Assembly: GCF_024137025.1 (NCBI RefSeq)
Contig: NZ_JAMYJR010000023.1
Location: forward strand, 62,001-126,000
Direction of reading: 5' to 3'
From: Paractinoplanes aksuensis
GTDB taxonomy: Bacteria > Actinomycetota > Actinomycetes > Mycobacteriales > Micromonosporaceae
DNA length: 64,000 nt
Within the stretch, counting starts at the first letter, position 1. Every line of letters begins with the position of its first letter. The notes beneath the pieces are model-generated. The model saw only the letters and a list, made by a program, of their open reading frames with translations. It made no database searches and was not told the origin of the DNA. Shown here in pieces: positions 24,117 through 37,021 of the stretch. Both the position numbers and the translations under genes were made by a program.

Positions 24117-24947
24117 CTAAACGAGCGGTTTCACTGCCTGCAACGTGTAGGTGTGCGGCAGCCGCTCGGGCCGGTCGGCGAGCTGGTACTCGCCGTTACC
24201 GGTGTCGCGCATCTGGCCGCCTTCGAGGGCCTCCCACGGCACAGTGGTGTGCTCGACCAGACCGGTCACGGTCAACCCCGCTTCGAGCACGGCCGTCACG
24301 ACCTCGCCCAGGCCGTGATTCCATTCGGCCGTACGGTTGTGGGCGAATTCCACATCGGTCTCGACGTACGTGCCGCCCTCGTCCCAGATCAGCGGCTCGG
24401 CCTGCTCGAAGTACGGGTACTCGAGGGCGATCACCCCGTCGGTGCGGTCGTAGTCGAGCGACCACAGCACCGGGTGCCCCTCGCGGATGAAGAGCCGGCC
24501 ACCCGGGTTCAGCAGGTCGGCCACCGTACGGGCCCAGCGCTTGACGTCGGGCAGCCAGCAGAGCGCGCCGATCCCCGTGTAGACCAGGTCGTACGTCTCC
24601 CCCAGCGCATCGACCGCGCTGTACACGTCCGACTGCACGAACCGGACATCGGTCTTGGTCCGTTCGGCCAGCAGCCGGGCCTGTTCGAGCGACTTGGGCG
24701 AGAAGTCGAGGCCGGTCATCGTGGCCCCGAGCCGGGACAGCGACACCGTGTCGGTGCCGATATGACACTGCAGGTGCACGCCGCGCAGGCCGGCGATGTC
24801 GCCGAGCAGAGGCAGGTCGAACCGGACGACCTCGCTCAGGTGCGCGGGGTCGGCGGCGAGGCGCTCGACGGGGTAGCCGGGCGAAGCGGCGTGGGCCGCC
24901 GCGCGGTCGTCCCAGTTGGCGCGGTTGAGGTCGAGATAGTCGGTCAC
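24117..24947 (-). CDS. Class I SAM-dependent methyltransferase
   Basis: This 276-aa enzyme shows motif I as GVHLQCHIGTDTVSLSRLGA (about 56-75), with CHIG in place of the usual GxG loop, as in a subset related to SmtA-like proteins. Motif II is MTGLDFSPKSLEQAR and the later acidic motif is FVQSDVYSAVDALGETYDLVYTG. The GTG start at 24947 gives VTDYLDLNRANWDDRA, the family N-terminus; the longer frame adds unrelated residues. It is divergent from the ROK regulator gene by about 100 nt. Substrate unknown. Confidence 0.85.
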   Translation of the reverse strand: MTDYLDLNRANWDDRAAAHAASPGYPVERLAADPAHLSEVVRFDLPLLGDIAGLRGVHLQCHIGTDTVSLSRLGATMTGLDFSPKSLEQARLLAERTKTDVRFVQSDVYSAVDALGETYDLVYTGIGALCWLPDVKRWARTVADLLNPGGRLFIREGHPVLWSLDYDRTDGVIALEYPYFEQAEPLIWDEGGTYVETDVEFAHNRTAEWNHGLGEVVTAVLEAGLTVTGLVEHTTVPWEALEGGQMRDTGNGEYQLADRPERLPHTYTLQAVKPLV

Positions 24948-25046
24948 TCGGGCACGATATGCGGCCGGGTACACCGTCGGCTTTCGAATTTCGGCTGAAC
25001 TGGCGTTAGATGGCAGTCCGGCAGTCGAGACGGCGGGGGTGCGGGG

Positions 25047-26285
25047 TTGGAGACCAGGCGTACGACGGTGCGTGATGTGCGCCGGGCGAACCGGTCCAGC
25101 CTGCTCACCGACCTGTTCCACGGCGGATTGCAGAGCCGCCAGCAGCTGGCCGCGAGCACAGCGCTGAGCCAGGCCAGTGTCAGCAATCTGATCGGCGAGA
25201 TGATCGAGGAAGGCCTGGTCGAGGAGGCCGGCCTGGTCGGCTCGGACGGCGGCCGCCCGCGGGTGCTGCTACGGGTCCGGCCCGGCTTCCGCTACGTGGT
25301 CGGCGCCGACGTCGGCGAGACCCGGGTGCTGGTCGAGCTGTACGACCTCGAGATGACCCGGCTGGCCGCGGTGACGCTGGAGCACGGCGAGGGGCCCGAG
25401 CAGGTCGCCAACCAGGTGCTGAGCGGCCTGCGGACGGTGCTCGACGAGGCCGGCGTGGCGCCGCGCGACGTGCTCGGCTTCGGGGTCGGCGTGCCCGGTG
25501 TGGTCGGCTCGGACGGCGTGGTCGACTCGCAGTCGACGGGCTGGGACGCGGTGCCGCTGGGCGAGATGCTGCGGGCCGGCACCGAGGTGCCGATCTTCGT
25601 CGAGAACGGGGCCAAGACCCACGGCCAGGCCGAGATGTGGTTCGGCGCCGGGCGCGGGGCCCGCCACGTGGTGGTGGTCATGACCGGGCTCGGGGTGGGC
25701 GCGGCCGTCGTGATGGACGGGCGCAGCTACTACCGCGGGGCCAACAGCAACGCCGGCGAGTGGGGACACACCACGCTCGTCTACGACGGTGACGAATGCC
25801 GGTGCGGGGCGCGGGGCTGCCTGGAGGCGTACATCGGGTCGGACCGGATCACCCGGCGGCTGGCCGAGGCGACCGGGGAGGCGTACTCGAAGGAACTGCT
25901 GCCCCGCATGCTGGCGATGCCCGATCTGCCGCGCGCCGCGGTCGAGGTGTTCGAGCAGACAGCCGGGTATCTGGGCGCCGGGCTGGCCGACCTGATCAAC
26001 CTGTTCAGCCCGGAACGGATCGTGCTCGGCGGGGTCACGGGCTCGGCGTTCGGCACGCGGTTCCTGCCCGAGATCCGGGCGGCCGCGGCTCGGCACGCGC
26101 TGCGACGGCCGTACGCGCAAACTTCGATCACGATCTGCGAGCTGGGGATCGACGCGGTGGCGATGGGCGCGGCGACCCTGCCGATCGCGCAACTGCTGGC
26201 CGAGGGCGGCCTGCCCGACCAGACCGAACAGGTGCTGGCCTTCACCCCGCGTCAGCGCCGCCCCGGGGAACGGGCAAGACGCTGA
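25047..26285 (+). CDS. ROK-family transcriptional regulator
   Basis: This 412-aa repressor has an N-terminal winged helix (about 10-65; SRQQLAASTALSQASVSNLIGEMIEEGLV) and a sugar-kinase-like ROK domain (about 80-380). The ROK zinc site is intact (CRCGARGCLEAYIG). The TTG start at 25047 is preceded by GCGGGGGTGCGGGG. It is convergent with the GH1 beta-glucosidase gene, and XylR/NagC-type ROK regulators often control sugar uptake operons, so control of that operon is plausible but unproven. Its stop codon lies inside a duplicated 49-bp unit. Confidence 0.9.
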   Translation: METRRTTVRDVRRANRSSLLTDLFHGGLQSRQQLAASTALSQASVSNLIGEMIEEGLVEEAGLVGSDGGRPRVLLRVRPGFRYVVGADVGETRVLVELYDLEMTRLAAVTLEHGEGPEQVANQVLSGLRTVLDEAGVAPRDVLGFGVGVPGVVGSDGVVDSQSTGWDAVPLGEMLRAGTEVPIFVENGAKTHGQAEMWFGAGRGARHVVVVMTGLGVGAAVVMDGRSYYRGANSNAGEWGHTTLVYDGDECRCGARGCLEAYIGSDRITRRLAEATGEAYSKELLPRMLAMPDLPRAAVEVFEQTAGYLGAGLADLINLFSPERIVLGGVTGSAFGTRFLPEIRAAAARHALRRPYAQTSITICELGIDAVAMGAATLPIAQLLAEGGLPDQTEQVLAFTPRQRRPGERARR

Positions 26286-26365
26286 GCCGAAACGTCAGCG
26301 CCGCGCTCCTCAGAAAGAACGGGCAAGACGCTGAGCCGAAACGTCAGCGCCGCGCTCCTCAGAAA
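26268..26365. repeat. Exact tandem duplication of a 49-bp unit
   Basis: The sequence 26268-26316 is repeated without change at 26317-26365. The unit begins GAACGGGCAAGACGCTGAGC and contains the ROK stop codon (first copy) and the left arm of the shared terminator. A third partial copy (GAACGGGC, 26366-26373) leads into the right arm. Confidence 0.95.
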
Positions 26366-26384
26366 GAACGGGCGCGGCGCTGAC
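26343..26384. terminator. Terminator between ROK regulator and beta-glucosidase, with a spare left arm
   Basis: The stem GTCAGCGCCGCGC / GCGCGGCGCTGAC (26343-26355, 26372-26384) is 13 bp and perfect, with a 16-nt loop. The same left arm also occurs at 26294-26306 because of the tandem duplication, giving two possible partners for one right arm. Confidence 0.8.
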
Positions 26385-26396
26385 ATTCGGCGTGCT

Positions 26397-27785
26397 TCAG
26401 CCGCGCAGGGCGGCGATCGAGTCGCGGAACCAGAGCGCGCTCTGCTTGGGCGTGCGCTCCTGCGTCTCGTAGTCGACGTGCACGATGCCGAACCGCTTGG
26501 CGTAGCCCTCGGCCCACTCGAAGTTGTCGAGCAGTGACCACGCGAAGTAGCCGCGCACGTCGGCGCCCTGCTCCCGGGCCGCGGCCACGGCCGCGATGTG
26601 CGAGGCCAGATATTCCGTACGGTCGTCGTCGGCCACGTAGCCGGCCGCGTCCGGCTGGTCGTCGAAGGCGGCGCCGTTCTCGGTGATCACCATCGGCAGA
26701 CCCGGGTAGTCACGGTGCAGGCGCGTCAGCAACTGGGTGAAGCGCTCCGGCGTGATCGGCCACCCCATCGCCGTACGGGCCGTGCCCGGAAGCACCGAGC
26801 GGACCACCGGCTCGCCGTCCGCCTCGTGGGTGCGACCCTGCTCGTCGGTGCCGGCGAAGTCCTGCCCGTAGTAGAAGTTGACGCCGAGCGTGTCGAACGG
26901 GGTCGAGATGATCTCGAGGTCGCCGTCCTGCACGGGCAGCGCCGAGCCGCGGGCGGCCAGGTCGGCGACGACGTCGGCCGGGTAGGCGCCCTTGCGCAGC
27001 GGGTCGAGGTAGAGCCGCAGTCCCATGCCGTCGGCCCGGCGGGCGGCATCCCGGTCGAGCTCGGTGTCGCCGTACGGGTCGGCCGTGCCCATGTTGAGCG
27101 TGATGCCGTACGAGTGGGGCCGGGTCTCGGCGGCCCGCATGCGCTGGGTGGCCAGGCCGTGCCCGAGCAGCAGGTGGTGGGTGGCGGCCAGCGAGGCGTC
27201 GAAGTCCTTGCGGCCGGGCGCGTGCACGCCGATGTTGTAGCCGAGCCAGGCCGAGCACCACGGCTCGTTCAGCGTGGTGAACGTGTCGACGCGGTCCTGC
27301 AATTTGTCGAAGACCAGCATCGCGTAGTCGGCGAACCGGTAGGCGGTGTCGCGGTTGGGCCAGCCGCCCGCGTCCTCGAGTTCCTGCGGCAGGTCCCAGT
27401 GGTACAGCGTGACCCAGGGGGCGATGCCGTTCTCGAGCAGTTCGTCCACGAGCCGCTCGTAGAAGGCCAGACCGGCCGGGTTGACCGGACCGCGACCGCC
27501 GGGCTGCACCCGCGGCCAGGCCACCGAGAACCGGTAGCTGTCGACGCCGAGGCTCTTCATCAGCGCGACGTCCTGCGGCATCCGGTGGTAGTGGTCGCAC
27601 GCGACATCGCCGTTGTCACCGTTGACGACCGCACCGGGAACGCGGGCGAAAGTGTCCCAGATGGACGGTGTCCGGCCGTCTTCGGCGGCCGCGCCCTCGA
27701 TCTGGTACGACGCCGTCGCCACGCCCCACAGGAATTGCGCGGGGAGTCCGGTGGCGAGCGGGACTGAGGTGGTGGTGGGGTTCAT
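26397..27785 (-). CDS. GH1 family beta-glucosidase
   Basis: This 462-aa cytosolic enzyme hydrolyses beta-glucosides such as cellobiose or laminaribiose. GH1 motifs are complete: the N-terminal FLWGVATASYQIEGA, the acid/base glutamate in TLNEP (about 172), the nucleophile glutamate in VITENGAAF (about 362), and the C-terminal YFAWSLLDNFEWAEGY. The ATG at 27785 follows GGAG. It is the last gene of a seven-gene minus-strand cluster with a peptide-type ABC importer, so it most likely cuts what the importer brings in. Confidence 0.93.
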   Translation of the reverse strand: MNPTTTSVPLATGLPAQFLWGVATASYQIEGAAAEDGRTPSIWDTFARVPGAVVNGDNGDVACDHYHRMPQDVALMKSLGVDSYRFSVAWPRVQPGGRGPVNPAGLAFYERLVDELLENGIAPWVTLYHWDLPQELEDAGGWPNRDTAYRFADYAMLVFDKLQDRVDTFTTLNEPWCSAWLGYNIGVHAPGRKDFDASLAATHHLLLGHGLATQRMRAAETRPHSYGITLNMGTADPYGDTELDRDAARRADGMGLRLYLDPLRKGAYPADVVADLAARGSALPVQDGDLEIISTPFDTLGVNFYYGQDFAGTDEQGRTHEADGEPVVRSVLPGTARTAMGWPITPERFTQLLTRLHRDYPGLPMVITENGAAFDDQPDAAGYVADDDRTEYLASHIAAVAAAREQGADVRGYFAWSLLDNFEWAEGYAKRFGIVHVDYETQERTPKQSALWFRDSIAALRG

Positions 27786-27847
27786 TCCGCTCCATTGGGG
27801 ATAAGGGAGGGGCCGGCCCGTAGCGAAGAACGGACCGGCCCCCGTTT

Positions 27848-29922
<2,075 letters not shown>

Positions 29923-29925
29923 CGC

Positions 29926-30902
29926 TCAGCCCTCCTTACGGGTGCGCGGGTCGAGGAGCAGGTAGGCCAGATCGGCCAGCAGGTTGGCCACCAGCACCGC
30001 GATCGTGATGACCAGGAAGATGCCCTGCATCAGCGGATAGTCCTTGGCCCCGAGCGCCTGCAGCAGGATGAACCCCACACCCGGGTACGAGAACACGATC
30101 TCGACCAGCAGTGTGCCGCCGACGATGAAACCGAGCGACAGCGCGAACCCGGAGATGTTGGGCAGCAACGCGTTGCGGGCGGCGTAGCTGACCGCAACCC
30201 GGCGCTCGGAAAGCCCCTTGGCGTGCGCGACGGTGATGTAGTCCTCGGACGACACCGTCACCATCATGTTGCGCATGCTCAGGATCCAGCCGCTGACCGA
30301 CGAGATCAGGATCGTCAGCGCGGGCAGCAGGCTGTGCTGCAGGGCGCTGGGGATGAAGTACTGGTCCCAGGCCGGCACCAGCGCCGAGTCGAAGCCGCCG
30401 GACGACGGGAAGAAGCTGTCCGGGCCGGTCAGCAGGTAGATCGCGATGATGCCGAGCCAGAAGTACGGCACCGACGAGAAGAACGTGGTGACCGGCAGCA
30501 GGCCGTCGGTCCACGACCCGCGGCGCCAGCCGGCGAAGACGCCCAGGCCGGTGCCGATCAGGAAGCTGATCACGGTGGTGATACCGACCAGCAGGACCGT
30601 CCACGGCAGCGCGTCACTGATGATCTGCGAGACCGGCGACGGGAAGAACGTGAAGGACAGGCCCAGGTCGCCCCGGAACAGCTGCTGCCAGTAGTCGATG
30701 TACTGGGCCCACAGACCCTTGTCGTCGTCCAGGCCGAACAGCACGTAGAGCGAATTGATGGCCTCGGTGCTGAGCTGGCCACGGAACTTGGCGATCAGCG
30801 ACTGCACCGGGTCACCGGGCACCAGCCGCGGGATGAAGAAGTTCAGGGTGATCGCGGCCCACAAGGTGAACAGGTAGAACGCGATGCGTTGCAGGAAATA
30901 CT

Positions 30903-30906
<4 letters not shown>
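29926..30906 (-). CDS. ABC transporter permease, OppB-like
   Basis: This 326-aa permease opens with MKYFLQRIAFYLFTLWAAIT, the standard OppB N-terminus with a first membrane span, followed by PGDPV. The EAA-like loop is DYITVAHAKGLSERRVAVSY, and the C-terminus ends LADLAYLLLDPRTRKEG. The start codon overlaps the upstream ATPase stop (ATGA, 30903-30906). Confidence 0.92.
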
Positions 30907-32018
<1,112 letters not shown>

Positions 32019-32089
32019 GCCGGTTTCCTTCATTTCAACGGCGGGAGGCCGCCCCCACCCGGCGGCACGGGTGGGGGCGGCGACCACGA

Positions 32090-33778
32090 TCAGGAGTTGG
32101 CGGGCTTCAGCTTGCCGATGATGAGCGACACGTACGGCTGGGTCGGCTGCGCGCCCGAGTACGGGTCGGCGTCCGTCGGCCATCCGGTCCAGTTCTTGTC
32201 GCTGTAGGCCGCACCGACGTTGTCGGCGCCGACCGGGAACATCGGGGCCTGCTCGACGAAGACCTTCTGGATCTGGTTCATCGCCGTGGTGCGGGCCTCG
32301 TCGCTGGTCGCGTTCTTGTACGCGGTCAGCGCGGCGGTCGCCTCCGGGCTCTTGAAGCGGCCGAAGTTGCCCTGCTGAGCGGCGGTGCCGATCGGCTTGA
32401 GGAGGTCGCCGTCCATGACGGTCTGGTAGATGTCGTACGGCGTGGCGCCACCGTTCGTCCAGCGCATCGAGGCCTCGAAGGCGCCCGTCTGCACGTTCTT
32501 GTCCCAGACGTCCTGGTTGGGCTTCTCGACCGTGGCCGCGATGCCGATCTCGGCGAAGTTGCTCTTGATGATCTCGAGCGAGGTCTGGTAGTCCGACCAC
32601 GGCGCGGGGTCGCTGAGCTTGATCTTCACCGGCTTGCCCGACGGGTCGCTGAGGACCTTGCCGTTGAGCTTGTAGCCGGCGCCGGCCAGCAGCGCCTTGG
32701 CGCCCTCGATGTCGTTCGAGAACTCCTTGCCCTTGTACTCCGGCGCGATGAACGCGTCACCGGCGCCCGGCGGCAGGCCGGTCACACTCTTGATCTCCGG
32801 GTGGAAGTACGAGGCCTCGGCCTGGGTGAAGATGTCGGCCCGGTTGATCACCATGTTCATGGCCTGACGCAGCTTCACGTCGTCGAACGGCTTGATCGTG
32901 GTGTTGATGTAGAGGCCGTGGATGCCGAGCACGCCGGGCGCCCACACCTTGTGGTGCTCCGGGTCCTTGTCGATGAACGTCGCCTTCGGGTTGGGCAGGA
33001 AGACGAACGACCACTCGGCGTCACCGTTGGCGAGCGCGGTGCCCTGGGCGTTGTTGTCGGCGTAGGAGACGTACCGCAGCTCCTTGACCTGCGGCACCGT
33101 GCCCCAGTAGCCCTCGGTGCGCACGGACAGCGTGACGCCGGCCTGGGTGAAGGACTTCAGCGTGTACGGGCCCGAGCCGACCGGGGTCTTGTTGACGTCC
33201 GTGGCCGGGTCGGCGATCTTCTCCCAGATGTGCTTGGGCACGATCGGGGTGCTCGCCATGATCTTGTTCTGGTTGACGAACTGCGGCGACTTGAAGGTCA
33301 CCTTGACCACGTTGCCCGCGACCGTGATCTGGTCGAACGGGATGGCGTTCTGGTTGAGCGCCTCGTTGCTCTTGAGCAGGTTGAACGTGTACGCCACGTC
33401 CTCGGCGGTCAGCTTCTGGCCGTCCGACCAGGTGGCGTTGTCGCGCACGGTGACCTCGGCCGACTTGTAGTCGTCGGCCCACTTGACCCCGCTGGCCAGC
33501 CACGGGATGGCCGGCTCGGCCGGACGCACCGGGTTCCACTGGGTCAGCGGCTCGTAGATCATCCACTTGTAGCCCAGAGCGTTGGCCGAGGAGGTGCCGG
33601 CGAACGGGTTGTGGTTCTCGGTCTGCGTGCCGTTGGGCATGCCGATCTTGAGGAAGTCGACCGACGACTTGTTCGCGTTGTTGGCGTTGTCGGCGTTCGG
33701 CGAGTCGCCGCACGCGGCCAGGCCACCGGTGGCGAGCACGCTCGCCACGGCGACCGCGAACAGTTTCCTTCTCTGCAT
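32090..33778 (-). CDS. Extracellular solute-binding lipoprotein, family 5 (peptide/oligosaccharide)
   Basis: This 562-aa binding protein has a lipoprotein signal (TGGLAACGDS, lipidated Cys at about residue 22), an Asn/Ala-rich linker, then the SBP_bac_5 fold (ATWSDGQKLTAEDVAYTFNLL, VGSGPYTLKSF, LRQAMNMVINR). AGGAGA lies eight bases before the ATG. Although the family is named for peptides, members in glycosidase operons bind oligosaccharides. With a GH1 enzyme in the same cluster the ligand is probably a beta-linked glucose oligomer. Confidence 0.92.
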   Translation of the reverse strand: MQRRKLFAVAVASVLATGGLAACGDSPNADNANNANKSSVDFLKIGMPNGTQTENHNPFAGTSSANALGYKWMIYEPLTQWNPVRPAEPAIPWLASGVKWADDYKSAEVTVRDNATWSDGQKLTAEDVAYTFNLLKSNEALNQNAIPFDQITVAGNVVKVTFKSPQFVNQNKIMASTPIVPKHIWEKIADPATDVNKTPVGSGPYTLKSFTQAGVTLSVRTEGYWGTVPQVKELRYVSYADNNAQGTALANGDAEWSFVFLPNPKATFIDKDPEHHKVWAPGVLGIHGLYINTTIKPFDDVKLRQAMNMVINRADIFTQAEASYFHPEIKSVTGLPPGAGDAFIAPEYKGKEFSNDIEGAKALLAGAGYKLNGKVLSDPSGKPVKIKLSDPAPWSDYQTSLEIIKSNFAEIGIAATVEKPNQDVWDKNVQTGAFEASMRWTNGGATPYDIYQTVMDGDLLKPIGTAAQQGNFGRFKSPEATAALTAYKNATSDEARTTAMNQIQKVFVEQAPMFPVGADNVGAAYSDKNWTGWPTDADPYSGAQPTQPYVSLIIGKLKPANS

Positions 33779-33822
33779 CGCGAAAATCTCCTCTTTCACA
33801 TGAGGGCGTGAGTTATCGCGGC

Positions 33823-33845
33823 GCCGGCCCTCTTGGTGGGCCGGC
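33823..33845 (-). terminator. Attenuator-like hairpin between lacI-type gene and binding-protein gene
   Basis: The stem GCCGGCCC / GGGCCGGC (33823-33830, 33838-33845) has a seven-base loop in the 87-nt gap. It may reduce read-through from the regulator gene into the transport operon. Confidence 0.5.
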
Positions 33846-33865
33846 CCCGTGGGTGAGCTGCGTGG

Positions 33866-34867
<1,002 letters not shown>

Positions 34868-34909
34868 TGGTCCTCCTGACGTGTCACCGCTTCGTGTCAG
34901 CCGGATTTC

Positions 34910-34966
34910 GGAACCGGTTTCGGAAGCGGTTTCGGCAGTTAACGCCAGTGAGGCCGGTCACGTCAA
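34910..34966 (-). promoter_or_regulatory. Promoter and tandem operators of the lacI-type gene
   Basis: On the minus strand TTGACG (34966-34961) and TTAACT (34942-34937) are spaced by 18 nt. Just downstream are two back-to-back 12-mers, read on the plus strand as GGAACCGGTTTC (34910-34921) and GGAAGCGGTTTC (34922-34933), each a near-palindrome centred on CG as in LacI-family sites. Confidence 0.65.
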
Positions 34967-35022
34967 CGGGCCGACTCTATTTTTAGGTTTCGTTACGATA
35001 AACGGCGGGTATAGACGCCGGA

Positions 35023-35871
35023 CTAAATGCGGACGGGTCCGGACGAAACCTTGGCCAGGTGAGGCAGAACGATGCCCAATGGGGCATCGATGTGGAGACC
35101 CGCGTACGGCTCGCCCCGCGTCACGCCCCGGTTGACGATCGCGACCCGGATGCCGTCCTTGACCGCCCGCAGAACGAAGCGGCGACCGGACATTACGGTC
35201 AGCGAAGAACCGAGAACCAGCAGCGTACGGGCGTTGCCGACCAGCGCGAAGCTGCGGGCCACCCGCTCCGGGGGCACCGTCTCGCCGAAGTAGACGACGT
35301 CCGGCTTGAGCATGCCGCCGCAGCTCAGACAATCGACCACCGTGAACTGGTCGAGGTCGGTGTCGTCGAGCTCGGCGTCACCGTCGGCGTTGATCGCGAC
35401 CGCGGCCGCGTCGAAGGCGGGATTGGCCTCGTCGAGCCGGGCCGCCAGCGCCTCGCGGGCTGTGAGATCCCCACAATCCAGGCAGATGATGCGGGCCAGG
35501 TTGCCGTGCAGCTCGACGACGTCGCCGGCCCCGGCCGCCTGGTGCAGGCCGTCGACGTTCTGGGTGATGATGCCGTTGATCGCGCCGCGATCCTGCAGGG
35601 CGGCGACGGCCCGGTGGCCGTCGTTGGGGTGGGCCTCGCCGATCGTGCGCCAGCCCAGGTGCGACCGCGCCCAGTAGCGACGGCGGGCGATCGGGTCACG
35701 GGTGAACGCCTGATAGGTCATGGGCGTGCTGCGGCGGGCCGACCCGGACGGGCCGCGATAATCCGGAATGCCGGAGTCGGTGGAAAGGCCCGCGCCGCTC
35801 AGAACCACCACGTCACCGTCGGCGATCCACGCGCCGAGCTCGGCCACCTGCTCCACAACCTGTAGGTCCAC
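35023..35871 (-). CDS. Sir2-family NAD-dependent protein deacylase
   Basis: This enzyme removes acyl groups from lysines using NAD+. Motifs are GAGLSTDSGIPDYRGP, TQNVDGLH, the catalytic His in ELHGN, zinc cysteine pairs in CLDCGD and CLSCGG, and GSSLTV. The GTG at 35871 (VDLQVVEQVAEL) is the most likely start. The frame is open for another 53 codons, but that part overlaps the divergent TM2 gene and is low-complexity. Length 282 aa fits the family. Confidence 0.88.
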   Translation of the reverse strand: MDLQVVEQVAELGAWIADGDVVVLSGAGLSTDSGIPDYRGPSGSARRSTPMTYQAFTRDPIARRRYWARSHLGWRTIGEAHPNDGHRAVAALQDRGAINGIITQNVDGLHQAAGAGDVVELHGNLARIICLDCGDLTAREALAARLDEANPAFDAAAVAINADGDAELDDTDLDQFTVVDCLSCGGMLKPDVVYFGETVPPERVARSFALVGNARTLLVLGSSLTVMSGRRFVLRAVKDGIRVAIVNRGVTRGEPYAGLHIDAPLGIVLPHLAKVSSGPVRI

Positions 35872-35917
35872 CTCACCATGGTCCCTCGTCCCACCCACCA
35901 CGGCTATCGTTACGCCG

Positions 35918-36496
35918 GTGACCCCGCCCGGAGCCGTCCCCCACTCCCCCGGCGACCCGCTCGACCCCACCCCCGCCGGCCCACCGCCGGCCGGCCGCTC
36001 CCACCCGCACGACTCCGCCTGGGTCAGCACACCGCCGGCCGGCCGCTCCCACCCCGCCGGCCGCCCGCTCGGCCCCGCCTCCGCGAACCCAGTGGCGGCC
36101 GGGCCGGGCGCCCTCGGTCACCCGCTCAGCCCCGCCGCCGTAGGCCCGTTGACAGCCGGGCCGGGCACCTTTCCCCTCGCTTCCAGACCCACTTCCTCGG
36201 CCGCCGCTGAGTTGCCCGAGTGGGAGCGGCTGCGTGTGCTTCGGGCCGAGTCGGAGTTCGAGTCCGTACGCAAGAACGCCCGGGTCGCCTACCTGCTGTG
36301 GGCCGTCTGCGGAATCTTCGGCGGGCATCGCTTCTATCTGGGCGACACCGGGCGGTCGATCGCCATGCTGTTCACGCTGGGTGGCCTGGGCGTCTGGACA
36401 CTGGCGGATCTGTTCTTCGTCGGCCGCCGGGTGCGCGCCGTCAACCGCGCGCGGCGGGCCGAGATCATGGCTCGCCACGCCCTGATCGACGCCTGA
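35918..36496 (+). CDS. TM2 domain membrane protein with Pro-rich N-terminus
   Basis: This 192-aa protein has a Pro/Ala/Gly/Ser-rich cytosolic N-terminus (about 1-100) with repeats of PAGRSHP, and a TM2 domain (about 125-170; GGHRFYLGDTGRSIAM and GVWTLADLFFVG) with two membrane helices. No ribosome site precedes GTG 35918; TATCGT (35905-35910) is close enough to act as a -10 for a leaderless mRNA. It is divergent from the sirtuin gene by 46 bp. Confidence 0.75.
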   Translation: MTPPGAVPHSPGDPLDPTPAGPPPAGRSHPHDSAWVSTPPAGRSHPAGRPLGPASANPVAAGPGALGHPLSPAAVGPLTAGPGTFPLASRPTSSAAAELPEWERLRVLRAESEFESVRKNARVAYLLWAVCGIFGGHRFYLGDTGRSIAMLFTLGGLGVWTLADLFFVGRRVRAVNRARRAEIMARHALIDA

Positions 36497-36567
36497 CCCG
36501 CCTCGTTTCCCAGTTCGACTCCTCGCCCTCCTTGGCGTGATCGACTTGAGCTGGCACTCTCAGTGGC

Positions 36568-36933
36568 ATGGGGTTGTTCACGCTGGGTGAGGCGCGGGAC
36601 GAACTGAAGCGGTTGCGGCCCGTACTGGAAGAGATCGTCGCTCTCCGAGCCGACGCGGCCGAACTGGGCGCCGTGATCGGGGTGGCCGGCGGGCCACCGA
36701 CACCGCTGGGCGGGCTGCCGGAGTGGAAGGCGACCACGGCCCGCCTCGACGACCTGATGACCGAGGTGCAACAGACCGGTGCCGTGCTCAAGAGCCTGGC
36801 CCCGCTGCTCATCGACTTCCCGGGCGAGGTGGACGGGGTCGACGTCGACCTGTGCTGGCTCGAGGGCGAGACCGACCTGGGCTGGTACCACCGCTCCGAC
36901 CTGGGCTTCGCAGGACGCCGGCCGTTGCCCTAG
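36568..36933 (+). CDS. DUF2203 family protein
   Basis: This 121-aa soluble protein has an N-terminal LGEARDELKRLRPVLEEIVALRADAAEL helix pair and the C-terminal DUF2203 signature (LIDFPGEVDGVDVDLCWLEGE, then LGWYHRSDLGFAGRRPLP). Function unknown. It is the only DUF2203 gene in the window, with no obvious partner. Confidence 0.88.
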   Translation: MGLFTLGEARDELKRLRPVLEEIVALRADAAELGAVIGVAGGPPTPLGGLPEWKATTARLDDLMTEVQQTGAVLKSLAPLLIDFPGEVDGVDVDLCWLEGETDLGWYHRSDLGFAGRRPLP

Positions 36934-36940
36934 GCCGGCC

Positions 36941-36992
36941 CCGATGGATCACCCGGGCAGCGGCATCGCCTCGCTCCCGCGTGATCCATCGG
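36941..36992. repeat. Perfect 12-bp inverted repeat
   Basis: CCGATGGATCAC (36941-36952) and GTGATCCATCGG (36981-36992) flank a 28-nt spacer, between the DUF2203 stop and the next gene's start. It could be a terminator stem or an operator for the downstream pair. Confidence 0.7.
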
Positions 36993-37021
36993 ACGGGCCT
37001 TGATCCTCTACCCTGACGTCG

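Noticed and set aside
26268..26365. IS or transposon end
   Set aside because: There is no transposase nearby; it is a plain tandem duplication.
35872..36030. Extension of the sirtuin by 53 codons
   Set aside because: It is low-complexity Gly/Pro sequence antisense to the TM2 gene and lies before the family N-terminus.
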